Source: Ectocarpus siliculosus (taxonomy: Eukaryota > Sar > Phaeophyceae > Ectocarpales > Ectocarpaceae). From it: a stretch of 17,814 bases of DNA. Shown here in pieces: positions 1 through 11,100 of this stretch (position 1 is its first letter; the number at the start of each line of letters is the position of its first letter). A program made the translations under genes and the position numbers. Under the pieces are notes generated by a model. It searched no databases and was not told the DNA's origin. It was given only the letters and a program-made list of their open reading frames with translations. The DNA lies in assembly GCA_000310025.1 (NCBI GenBank), contig FN649755.1:2620845-2638658 (forward strand), given 5' to 3'.

Positions 1-411
1 TGGGGGGGGGGGGGGGTACGCATGTTTTGCATGCCTTAGCGGTTAGACCATGCACCACGCGTCTCCGACTGAGCTTTTTCTTCCCACAGGACCGATCGCC
101 GATGGCCAATCGGGGGTGGGGGTGGGGGCGCTCATGTTTTGCATCCTTAAGCGGTTAGACCACTGACGACGCGTCCCAGACTGAGATAAATATTCTCACA
201 GGACCGACGGCCAACCGGGCTGGGGGGTGGGGCGCGTACTCATGTTCTGCATGCCTTAGCGGTTAGACCATGGACCACGCTTCCCCAACTGAGAATTTTC
301 TTCCCACAGGACCTATCGCCGATGGCCAATCGGGGTGGGTTGGTGGTGGTGGGTACTCATGTTTCGCATGCCGTAGCTGTTAGACCATTGACGTCGCATC
401 GGGCGGGGGGG
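1..411 (+). repeat. R1 tandem array, about 3.5 units with G-run heads
   Basis: Three full units and one partial unit of about 105-115 bp lie head to tail. Each unit begins after a run of G, then reads roughly 'catgttttgcatgcc', 'ttagcggttagacca', an 'accacgcgtc' block, and closes with 'cccacaggaccgatcgc' and 'gatggccaatcgggg'. The fourth unit (about 346-411) diverges after 'gttagaccattgac' towards the R1b form. The same sequence recurs at 5184-5480, 7437-7560 and 11300-11405. No protein is supported. The family is a dispersed repeat of unknown mechanism, and this copy number probably varies between individuals. Confidence 0.85.
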
Positions 412-839
412 GGTGCGGATGCACCTCTTCTCTGCATAAAAACTTTGTTAATTGACTATTGTACGAATATATTTATTCTCTGCGACGTAGGGGGGGGGGT
501 TCAAGCCACCGCTGTATTTATGCCACCTTCGTTCAGCATTTCACCTCCGTGTCCGTTGCTTGGTAACAGTACGGCAACTAAATGTATAGAGCAGTATTCA
601 TATAGTCGAAGTCAAGACATTTTGCTTGCTCCTCTTCGCTCTCGGAGCCATGGATAGGGTTGGTATTAAAAGTGTGAACGTTTCCCATGGCGTAGTAGCA
701 GAAGGTACAACACTAGGAGTCGGGGAGCTCACAGTGCTATCTTTCGCGAAGCTCGGAGAGAATACCTGCCTTCGCAACGGCCAGGCACAGCAGCAGGGCA
801 CCCGCGCCAAACACAACGCGAGAAATATGTACTTTGAAG
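412..839. other. Stretch without an assignable gene; coding-like on both strands
   Basis: No repeat is evident here. Part of the stretch (about 620-800) stays open on both strands: the plus frame from 626 and the minus frame starting with an ATG at about 651 both give protein-like composition, and neither has a convincing splice site or recognisable motif. Codon third positions show no clear GC bias on either strand, unlike the exons downstream. It could be an exon of a neighbouring minus-strand gene or the remains of a mobile element. Confidence 0.3.
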
Positions 840-1370
840 TACGTACTACAACTAGCCTGTTCCTGCTGTGGAAAATACGAAAAGCGGCGACACCGAACGC
901 ACAAGTGCTGTGCAATACAAACGGTAGTTGGTCGCAAGCGTTGATATTCGTCAACCTGCTTCCGGTGTATTGCCTGCAAGCTGCCTGCGTGCTGCTGCAC
1001 ACGTTCAGCCTGTTCCTAACGTGGAACATAGGAAAAGCGACGACACCGAACGCAGAAGTTCTGTGCAACACAAATAGTAATAGTTGGTCGCAAGCGTTTT
1101 GATAGGCGTCAAGCTGCTGGCGGTGTATTGTCTGCAAGCTGCCTGCGTGCTGCTGCATACACAGCGCTGTGTGCATTCGGTCGGTGTATGTACCGCAGTA
1201 CAGCAGTAGTGTAGATTGTATCGAAGCCCGCTTTGACTACGTTGCACCCAGCAGCCTGGTTCTTGATGTGGAAACTGAAAAGCGACGACACCGACAGCAG
1301 AAGTGCTATGCGATATAAACACGAGCCTGCTGGCGGTGTCTTGCCTGCAAGCTAGGTGCTGCGGCTGCTG
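840..1370 (+). repeat. R2 tandem repeat, about 155-bp units, 2 full plus a partial third
   Basis: Two adjacent units of about 155 bp begin near 857 and 1010. Shared blocks are 'cctgttcct', 'gacaccgaacgca', 'agttggtcgcaagcg', 'ggtgtattg' and 'ctgcaagctgcctgcgtgc'. A shortened third unit lies at about 1255-1370 and shares 'aaaagcgacgacaccga', 'gctggcggtgt' and 'cttgcctgcaagct'. The long open frames on both strands over this region (to 192 residues on minus) come from the repetition, because the peptide blocks repeat with the DNA period. No copy was seen elsewhere in the window. Confidence 0.8.
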
Positions 1371-1801
1371 CTGCGGTTGCTACTGCACACACACACACGC
1401 ACCGCGTGTGTATCATCCATTGTTGTATCATTAGACTGTTGCTGTAGCGAAGCAACTAGACTACAACACGTTACACAACCAACCGTCGAGGTTGAATAAT
1501 CAACTCCTGCAACCCGAACGTGTTTCAACGAGGCAAAATCAAGGCGGTCAGAATAAGCAGGAGGGGGGGGGCACTCACGCGTATCTCCATGTCGTCGTCT
1601 GCCCTGGCCTCGCCCCTCTCGCGCTCTATTGGATGTGGAGGATGATGTATCCGTAGCAACAGCGGCCCAACTAAGCCAGCGTGGGGGGGGGCGCACACAA
1701 GAATCTGGCTCGTCGACCCCACCCCTCTCTTAAGTCCCACAGAGGGCTTGTTGCACACAGCAACAGCCTGAGACAGCGACCAACACACGAACGCTTGCAA
1801 C
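1371..1801 (+). promoter_or_regulatory. 5' flanking region of the plastid-protein gene
   Basis: This is the sequence just before the proposed start codon. It contains a short CA/GT stretch at about 1384-1412 that is self-complementary ('cacacacgcaccgcgtgtgt'), two G-runs (1562-1569 and 1682-1690) and an A-rich segment before the ATG ('gcaacATGATG', with A at -3). I see no clear TATA box or other named element. A promoter and 5' UTR are expected here by position only. Confidence 0.3.
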
Positions 1802-2185
1802 ATGATGAGGGGGGCGCCTACCGCAGCAGCAGCAGCGCGCCTGGCGGTGTTCGCCGGCGCGATGATGATCACCGCGGCCGCCTTTCAGCTGTGCCATCCG
1901 CCGAAACACCGGAGGAGTGGCATGTTTGTTGGGTCGCCGCCATCATGGCTTCCTCCACAGCGGCTTCAACTGCTGCCTCATCAGCCAATAGTCCGAACTA
2001 CTCCCGAGCATCCAACAAGCAGCAACCTGGCTCGGGGGGGGGGAGGGGGTTCGCTGCGCGCGCGCTGGCCGTTCGGGGGCGGCGGCGACAAGGAGAAGGA
2101 GGAGGAGGACGCCGGTGTGGTTGGAGGCAGCAGCGGTGGGAGTGATGATGGGAGTGCAGCAGCAGCGGACAGCACAGCCGTCAGA
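1802..2185 (+). CDS. Exon 1: start codon and heterokont plastid leader
   Basis: These 128 codons start at ATG 1802 (a second ATG follows directly). Residues 1-13 form a short n-region with one Arg on each side of an alanine stretch, residues 14-26 are hydrophobic (LAVFAGAMMITAA), and Ala27-Phe28 begins 'AFQLC'. This matches the ASAFAP-type cleavage motif of stramenopile bipartite plastid sequences, where Phe at +1 is critical for stromal import; that rule is established knowledge. The following region is rich in Pro, His and Arg, then Gly/Glu/Asp/Ser low-complexity. I end the exon at AGA|GTGAGA in phase 0. If it is not spliced there, the frame runs 20 codons further to TAG at 2246-2248. Confidence 0.65.
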
Positions 2186-5100
2186 GTGAGAGACAAGATA
2201 GATGACAGGAAGATATACAACACAGCAGTACAGACATGTGTCATGTAGTACGAGGTCTCCCTTCGGAACTTGGGTGTCAAACTCCCGCGGGTGACGCAAG
2301 ACCACATGCGCATTGCCCGAAGTTAAGGGGCTGTCTGTCTTATTTTTGGAGGCGCTTTGATAACGCTTGTACAGTAGTATTCCATACAAAACATCGCGCA
2401 CGTGTGCATGCTATCTATTTATTACGATATTTACTAATACGAATACTACATAAGTACATACTCACGTAAATAGAAAAAGTACATTGATTGGAGCCAGCTC
2501 GAAGCGGACAACAAGTTGTCAGCGAATTTGACTGCTCGCATGCACGGATTTCTTACATTCTACTGATGTCTTGCGATGATCGCAGATTTTCCAATGAGAA
2601 TTTGAATCCAAAACAACACCACAAACGAAACATGTTCAACACTGCGGATGCATGCGCTAAGCTTGTCTACGGCAGCAGCGTTTTACTTGGCCCGCTGCGA
2701 AGTGCTGAGAGCGAAAAAAGTAGGTATTTGTAGGTAGGTGTAGCAGTGGGGGGCCCTTTATAGTGCCGCGGTGTGTCCCGAGATTTTATGGCACTATACC
2801 GAGCACCGGCACTACTCAGAGTACAGAACGACCTGGTATGTCAAGCGTTTGCGAGCCGAGAACATGGGCACTTACCGGGCACCGGTATTATGGAGGGCCC
2901 CTCACTGTGCAGCTGTTGGACATGGCGATGACACGAAGAGTCACATCGATACGGAACCAGCGAAGGGATGAATATGGAGATGGCAACAAGCCAAGAGGCA
3001 AATATTCAAACTGTCGTTTTTGACGGGTTTCAGAAGTGGTTCGCCAGGCATTGTCTGACCACACGGATTGACTGTTGTAGCCACACATATACATATCGTG
3101 AATATCATCATCATCATCTATCATCTATCACGGTGAGTATCACGATGAGCTTTCGTTGTTGTGGGTCCGTAATATACTGGATCCGCACTATTGTCAGTTG
3201 AATCGGAGTAAATTTTATTTTGGAATTCGCAGAGTATCGGATGCGGAATATCGGGAAATGATTTTCGGTTTGACTTTGGTTCCCCACTATACACACTACT
3301 GCTGTGAGAAAGACATGCTCACATGTCCACCCCAGCGTTGTGGGAATGCCGGCATAGTTCAGCTGAGGTGGCGCCCGTGTGTATCGCGGTTACATCTCCA
3401 CTTTCAACGACATGTTTTCGGCACCCGAAATACAATTATCTCCCGTGTCTGTCACAACTCCGCCGTCTACGACGGGAAAACGACGGGAAAATGTTTTGTC
3501 AACTTGCGCAACGCGCCCCAGCGATACAGAGCCAGTTTTCGCAACTTTGACCGTCAACCACACACGCCACGGAGGCCTACCGAGCTCCGAGCACGAGCGT
3601 TTTTGTTCCGACGAGCGTCCTTCGGGCCCCTGAGAAGGAATCACGAGAAAAGACTCGCTGCCGCAAGAGAAGGCCCTCGACAATACCGTACCGTATGCGA
3701 CACAAGATAACACACCCGCTGCACCGATTTTCGAAGCTCGATTTATCAACAGCAGAAAGAGTCCCAGCGCCGAAAGCGGCGGCGTTGAAACCGTCTGGTC
3801 AAGAGCTCTCCGAAAACGTGTTGTTTTGTCCATGCGTCGTCTTCGCCGTGGCGTTATGGAGCTTTGAAAATCGGTCCAGGGGGTGTGTTATCTTGTGTCA
3901 TACCCCGAGATTGTGCGTGTTACGGGTAGCACCCATCGGCGTAATGTCACCGGGGTGCGCAGAAATATCGAGAACGGCATGATTTGATCGCATTTCCGCA
4001 CCGGTGCAGTATCGGTGTTATTGCACCCATCGGTGCTATGGCACCGGGGTGCGCAGAAATATCGAGAACAGCATGATTTAGTCGCATTTCCGCTCCGGTA
4101 TCGGTGTTGTGGCACCCATCGGTGTTCCGGCACCGGGGTGCGATAAAAAACCAAGATAGGAATGATGTAATAAACGATCGCACCCCGGTGCCATATCACG
4201 TACAATTTCGGTACGTTTCACAAGCCGCCATTTTGGTACTGGTACAGTCTTGGTTGTGGCGCCACCGAGCTTTGACAGTCGGTCTAGGGGGGGTGCCATC
4301 TCTCCGACTGTTACGGAATATCACGGAACGGGTAACGGTACGGTACAGGCAGTCTTGGTTGTGGCGCAACCGAGCTTTGACAGTCGGTCTAGGGGGGGTG
4401 CCCTCTCTCCGCCTCTTTCGGTATATGGGAAGCTGTGCAAATGTCTCGCCCGTGGAGGCCATGATCTGCGTCGTGGGGGAGCATTTATCGTAGCAGGCAA
4501 TGTAGAGCGGTGCAGCATGCAGGGGTGCATGCAACAGAGGTCGATTGTTATAGTTGTCGTTGTTTTTCATGCTGTGCTGGAAAACGAGACGTATATCTGT
4601 CTACTCTGCTTCGTTTTCCTCTTCAAGACGAAAACACACACAAGTCCTGTGCGGACGACTCGGTAAATGGCACGCTACACAGCTCAAAACGCGTTCTGAG
4701 CACTCAGCAGACGTCGAACAATGTTGTTGACGCCCGCCCCCTCCTGCCTCCCGCCTCCAGCAACACGTAACAATCGAACAAATGGTCTTGACCCACACAC
4801 CCTCCTCCTCCCCCTTTCCATGCCCCCCCCCCCCCCCCGCTTCCGCCGCCTCCGACAACATCGCAGGAAACCCCGTTGCCACCGCCGGTCGCTGCCGCAC
4901 CTAACCCTGTAGAGGTAGCGCCTAAGGCGGAGGAGTCCGTCTCAAGTAACGCTAGCGGTGGCGGTGGCGGCGGAGAGGGGGCGGGAGTAGCGGTTACGAC
5001 GGCGACCAAGACCCGAAGGGCGGGGACGAAGTCGATGGCTGCGGCGAGAGCCGCGGTGGCGGTAATGGAGAGGATAGAAGAGCAGGAGCAGGAGGAGGAG

Positions 5101-8100
5101 GGGGAGGGGGTGCCCGCTCGCCGGCGGCGGGCGAAGACCACACGGGAAGAAATGGTAAGGAACATGTTTTTCCCGCCCTAGAGGTGTGACCACTCGTTCT
5201 CGAGAGTAGGATGGAACATTAATATTGTGCCCACGGGACCGATCACCGATAGCCAATTATTCGTGTGCGGGGGGGGGTACTCATGTTTTGCATGCCTTAG
5301 AGGGGACCACGCGTCCTCGGGAGGTCGGAGCGTTGTTACCACAGGACCGATCACCGATATATTTAGCTGTAGGGGGGTTGCGTGCTCATGTTTCGCATGC
5401 CTTAGTGGTTGGACCATTGACCAACCCGTCCTCGAGAGTAGGGCGGAACACTGTCCCCACAGGGCCGAGGGTGGGGGGTGTACAGCTAGCACCCGCACAA
5501 ACAGAACCTCGCAATGAGGAAGAAATTGCGCCCCGAAGAATTCATTACATGGGGCCTTGGGCACCGTGTGTAGGCTCGGATAAGAACCCCCACACCAAAA
5601 CCTGGTATCTACTGCTTTAGCGGGCCATTCGCAGCACATCCCTGGGAACTAAGAATCCCCGCCTCGGCCAAACCTAGAGGTTCTTCGCTCGGTGCGTGCG
5701 CGAGCTGCACTCGTGACGTCGACGCATGACGTACTGTAGTCGTGAGACCATACGTAGACCTCGCACCCCTACACGTTGCCGGGACGGAGCGAGATGCATG
5801 TACTGGGTTTTCGCCGGCCCTGCCCACGCTGCCTGTCACAACGATGCAGCAGGAGCGCGTTGGTTGTCATCCTTCCTTGCCTTTGCCGTGTCAATCCAGA
5901 TATGCCCTGGGTTGATTGGACTGAAAGTAGCGGGGTGGGGTCGTTCGTCATCATCGTGACACCGAGCGCGCTTTTTCCCTCTCGCTATTTTTCCTGCGTA
6001 GAATAGACGTTGTTTCCACCAATTTTCACGTGGGACGAGTGTTTGTGTGTTTCATTTCTGTGTTTTGCTCTCTGTTTTGTTCTGTTCTTTTTTTCCCTTC
6101 TCTTCGCGCCCCGCCGCCCCCGTCGTTGCTGTCGTCAAATTGGCAACCTGTTTGGGACGTCCACATACCCAGTAGCCCATCCACCATATATCCCAAGCGT
6201 CGCCCAAAAATTGCGAAATGGCATATTTGCGCGAGCTGCAGTATCTCAAAGTCATCCAAGTTTTAGGCGAAGATAACCCCGAGAACGGCACAAGCATGAA
6301 GGGGTAGGGACTTGGACGGCTTCGATAACGTCATCCAACCCTCGCCGGAAAGACTTCCATCAAGTGACCTTTGGAGATTTTCCCCTTGGGGGGGTGCAAT
6401 TATTTTTTTTTGTATTGTGTTTGCTTAATGTTTAAAAAGTTTAAGCCAGGACAGCGTTTTTTTTGGTGTTAGTTGGGGGGTATTTTTTTTTGCGCTGTAT
6501 TTTTTTCCCATTTTTCAACAGTTCATTTTTTTTTCCCCCGCGGGCGCACATGGAGGGGGGGGGTTTGGGGGGTGTTCCGGGGGGTGCTTGGGGGGTTGGG
6601 GGGGGGGGGGGGGTGCAGTTCAATATTTGCGTTCAGGATGGGAACATGACGGAGACTGAAGGGATGGCCGCAGTGCAAACGTATGTGTACGCCCTAGCGG
6701 CGACGCCATTGGTATCGCAAAAAGACAAGGTGAGGGGGGGGGGAGGTCTCGCTTGTTCGTGAGGCTTTGGGTGTTTTTTTTCCGGGTGTGTGTGTGTGTG
6801 TACTCATGTAGACGTATGCTGTAGTATTTATGCCATTGGCCTCGCATCCCTCCAATGCTGGGACGGAGCGATATGTATGCCAGGTTTTCGCCGGCCCAGG
6901 CTTCGTTCCGCAAAGATGAACCACGTGTTGTTTTTTTGGGGGGGGGGTGTACTCTTAGTCATGCATTCCGTACTCGTTAGACTACAGCAGTATTTACCTC
7001 GCATCCGGGCTCTTACATCACCAAGTGCGAAGCGCCGCGAGGTATTCGGCGAGTCGCGTGAAGGGTGCGCTGGCTGCATCCTGCTACGATAAGGGTGTTC
7101 GGCATCTTGTGGCTACTTCCTTGCGGATGACAGCTGCGAATGACTTCCTTTATTTTCTGGTGCTTTCATTTCCAGAGACAATTTTGGACACTGGCTGTGT
7201 AACTGCCTTGAGGGTGCTTTGCCAATTTATTGTGGTGCGATCATCCCCTTTGCGCGGAGGGAGAGTTCTCGATCCCGCACAACAGAATCTACTCGCCAAC
7301 CAATACGGTTATCATATAAAAGGCAAGAAGTAGCGGTAACCTGGTTGCCGAGCTCACGAGGCGATCGGCTTGTTTTACAACATCGTTGCCAAGCGACGAA
7401 AGCTCAACCCCGATGGGGAACACAGGGGTGGGTGGGGGGGGCGGGGGGGCGTACTCGTGTTTTGCATGCGGTAGTTGTTGGACCATTGACCACGCGTCCT
7501 CGAGAGGACGGAGCGTTGTCGTTGTTCCCACAGGACCGATCACCGATTGGCAATCGTTGCTTCCTAAAGTGTTTGCCAAAGGTGGTTTTTTCCCTGTCTT
7601 CCCAGCATAGCTACCGTCATGTAACTTCAGTCTATTTTTCCAGCTCAGTCGTGCACATTTTCTCGCTCCTTCTCGTCGATCGAGCATTCTACATGCACAC
7701 CCGTTTGTTTTGGGAGGGATTTCTCTCGTGCTTGAGCTTAGGCCCTTTTTTAAACAACATATTATTTCCACTATTAGTAACAGTGTTGAGCGGGACACAT
7801 CGTGGTGACATGGGATCCCACCGATCTTGCGCCGCGCACGCACCCCCTTTCCTCAACCCGCCCTTGTGAAATAAAACCACCTACAAGCTAGGGGTCTCAG
7901 CAACGCTGGTCGACTAGCGCCGGTGGCCATGTATAACGCCGGTAAAGTTGCTGGGCTCACACTGAATCGCCAAGTCGCTCTGCACATTGAATAGCGCCGG
8001 TCCCTCTGAATAGCGCCGGTCGATGCGCCGTGCATATACTGTACAGGCGTTGTTCAGGGCCCCCCTGCTGCTGTACTGCTGTGAGCACCACTTGCGAAAA

Positions 8101-11100
8101 GAACGGATGGGGACGAATGCATACCGTAGGTGACGCAAGATATCACTCCTCATAGACCGACTTTTGAAAGCTCCAGTTCTCCACAGCAGAAAGATCCATG
8201 GACTCCCGTGAAACATTCCATGGACTTTTACGGAACGTTCCATGGAAGTACACGGAATTCCATGGCATTCCATGGTAGACTGGCAGCCCGAAAAATGGCG
8301 GCGTTCGAGCCGTCTCGCCGAGAGAGGGCTTCCCGAAAACGTAACGTCGTTTCATCTATGCAACATCTGCTTCGTCGTGGAGTAATCGAGATTTCAGGGG
8401 GTGTGGTGTCTTACATCATGTCACCTGTGGTACACCGCTGACTCCCAAACCTTGCGAAGACTCAGGCTGGTGGTGTGTCTTCGCAGTAACTTTTTTCCTA
8501 TCCTCTTGCCTTGTGGGCACACGTACCCCCTGCCTGGCTTTTTTCGCAGTATCCTTACTTTCTTTCCGTGTGCAGTTCATCCTCTTCTGTAGTGTCCCCG
8601 ATGTCACTTTTGGTTTCGACCCCCTCCCCCCCCTTCCACTCATGATCGCCGGCACCGCTGATGTTGCCGTCCAGGAGGACCTGCTGCTGGCGGTGGACGA
8701 GAAGAGGTCGGCGATGCTTTCGAAGAACGAAACATCGTCGTTGGCGGTACGTTTTGTTTTCCATCAGTAAGTGGTTGCATCAGTAGTACAGTGGGGGTCC
8801 CCGAATAAGGCAGTCGCCCTTATGCAAGGCGTGTGGGATTGGGTGGTATTGACGGAATAATCAAGTTCTACAAGTTGAATAACGCAGCTGCCCCATGTAA
8901 GGCAGCCATTGCCAGCTGCCCCCACTGTAAGTAGTAGCAGCAGGAGTACTAGTGGTTGTGGTTGTAGTAGTAGTAGTAGTAGTATTAGTAGTAGTAGTAG
9001 TAGTAGCACGTCTTTGTCCCACTTATGAAACATGGTTGGAGGCACGTTTTTCTTCATCAGTGATTGCATAAAAGCACAGACGATTGTTGCTGTTTGTTTT
9101 CGTATTGATTTTTCCATCACCTTTCATATGTCAGGGCTGGCAGCATTTCGGGGTAGGAGCTCCAATCCGTGGTCACATAAGAGGGTTCCTCTTCCCTTAC
9201 CCACCACTGCTTTTCAGGGGAGAAGAGTGCAGCACTCGCTTCCCTCAAGTCTGTGAACTCGGGTATTTTTGCTCAGGAGGAAACAACTATTGTGTTGCAC
9301 TTTCCCTCAAACCTGTGAAACTCGGGTATTTTTTCTCAGGAGGAAAAATCTTTTGTCTTTCCTCAAGCCTGAAACTCGGTAGTTTTGCTCAGGCGGAGGA
9401 GACAGCTAAGGCGACAGCAGCGACAGCGACAGGGACGTACAAGTCGGAGTGGTACGAGGAGGAGCCGCCCAGCGTCTACGACGACGGCTTGCTGCGGGAT
9501 CTCGGGAACCGATTCCCGCTGGTAGCGAAAGAGGTGCGCCAGCCAGCCTCAGCAGTAGCCTACGAAGGGGTTCCTAAGTAAGAAAAACATTCTTTTTGGA
9601 TGAAGTACAGAGTATGTTTTCGTAAATGTCTTACTTTCTTCGCAGGCAGTCAGTAGTCTACGCGGGTTTATCTTTTTTTTTTAAGTATGCAAAACATACT
9701 GGATGAAGTATTAGATGGGCGAAATCAAGTTAGGATTGGGGTCTGCGTGCCCCCAGACTGGTCTTTCGTCGGACTTTCTTTTCGCAGGCAGTTCGCGAGC
9801 CTTGAGGCTAACCCTAGCGTAGGTGACACAAGGTATCACACGCCCTGGACCGATTTCCAAAGCTCGATTGCTCCGCGGCGACAGGAAGGATGCCAAAAAC
9901 AAACTGTATCACGTTTCCCGATAGCTTTGGACGAGACGGCTGCAACGCTTTGGCACCCGTCGGTGTTTGTGCTGCAGGGTAACCGGGCTTTGAAAACCGG
10001 TCCAGGGGGTGTGGTATCTTATGGAACGTACGGTATACGCCCTATAGTCCAAATCCTGTACGCCCTACTTCAGGAATTGGTACGCATTTCAGGTCCACAT
10101 GCAAGGGAAGGTGATACGCGGGGCTCGAACGAGCCGCTTGCTAGTTGCTGCGCACGCACCCTACTGTACCGTACGTTACACGAGACACTACACCCCCTGG
10201 ACCGGTGTTCAGAGCTCTCGGTTACTCTACGACGAGAGAACATGTATAATCCAAAAGTCGAGTTTTTCTGCTGTGGAGAAGTGGAGCTTTTGAATTCAAT
10301 ACAGGGTGTATGGCAATCTTGTGCCACCTACCATATACGCCCTAGCCAGAATCCATATTCCCCGATTCCAAGAAGAAGCAGAATACGGATTTCCAGGTCA
10401 ACATGCATGTAAGATGTTTCGCGGATTTCGAACGGGCCGCTTGCAGCTTGCTGCACACGCACAATAAACTCATCCTTGGCAGTATGGTTCGAGTCCATGC
10501 CGGCGAGTGACTGCACGCAAGATGTCATCTACGTCCAGTATTCTTTCCTCCGTGGCCGCAAAACACAAGAATACTGAGTTAATGACGTGCGTGCGGCGTA
10601 AAGAAAGTAAATAGCACCCCCACCGATAAAAATGGCGTGCTCGGTCCCGGGTTTGTAGGGATGCGAGGTCAATGGTCTAACGACGACGGCGACTATGACC
10701 GCACACCCTACCGATAACAGCAGACAGAAAGACGTGCTTCGCCCGGTATTGAAGTGGGAACCAAAATAATAAAATGTGAACTATATTCCCAGACGTTGAA
10801 ATTGGAACTATGTTGCCGGAGGGGGTGGTGCTTGGCTGGCGGCGAAGCCGTACTTTAGGTCTGACCTTGCACGTACCAGGGCGTTTTGTGTGTCCTCCTC
10901 CAACATGGCGCTTGCTGGCGCAAGGAGGACACCGTCTTGTTCTTGTTGTGATGTGTCTTGCCCCCCAGTACCGGACCGCCTTCTCGAGAAATGAAGTTGA
11001 TGAGGAAATGGAAACAGGGAGAGGGGTACGCACACCCTATCACAATGCATGTTTTATCCACCATGTTTTACTTCATAGAACAACGCTGCGAAAGCTTCTG

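Noticed and set aside
1-411. CRISPR-like regular repeat
   Set aside because: Repeats are about 110 bp and contiguous, without unique spacers, and the genome is eukaryotic in character.
598-1176. 192-residue minus-strand open frame with internal peptide repeats
   Set aside because: The repeats mirror the 155-bp DNA period, and the plus strand is open too. Only the part before 840 could be coding, without firm support.
2488-2733. 81-residue open frame in the first large intron
   Set aside because: No GC3 bias, no recognisable motif, no supporting splice or promoter signals.
3379-3633. 84-residue frame with natural-looking composition
   Set aside because: Overlapped by equally plausible frames in two other readings, one on the minus strand; no family motif to choose between them.
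4704-5165. 153-residue minus-strand frame opposite exon 3
   Set aside because: Ser/Ala/Gly/Pro runs are the antisense image of the plus-strand trinucleotide repeats; only the plus strand has matched splice sites.
7025-7333. 102-residue frame between R1b and R1 copies
   Set aside because: Reads fairly well but lacks a start context, acceptor/donor pair or compatible phase with neighbouring exons.
7219-7869. 216-residue plus-strand open frame
   Set aside because: It crosses an R1 copy and intron sequence. The related R1 peptide pieces recur wherever R1 is open, so it is not an independent gene.
9687-10412. Longest plus-strand open frame, 241 residues
   Set aside because: It runs through MITE copies 3 and 4 and their duplicated flank, has no domain-like pattern, and its composition follows the repeats.
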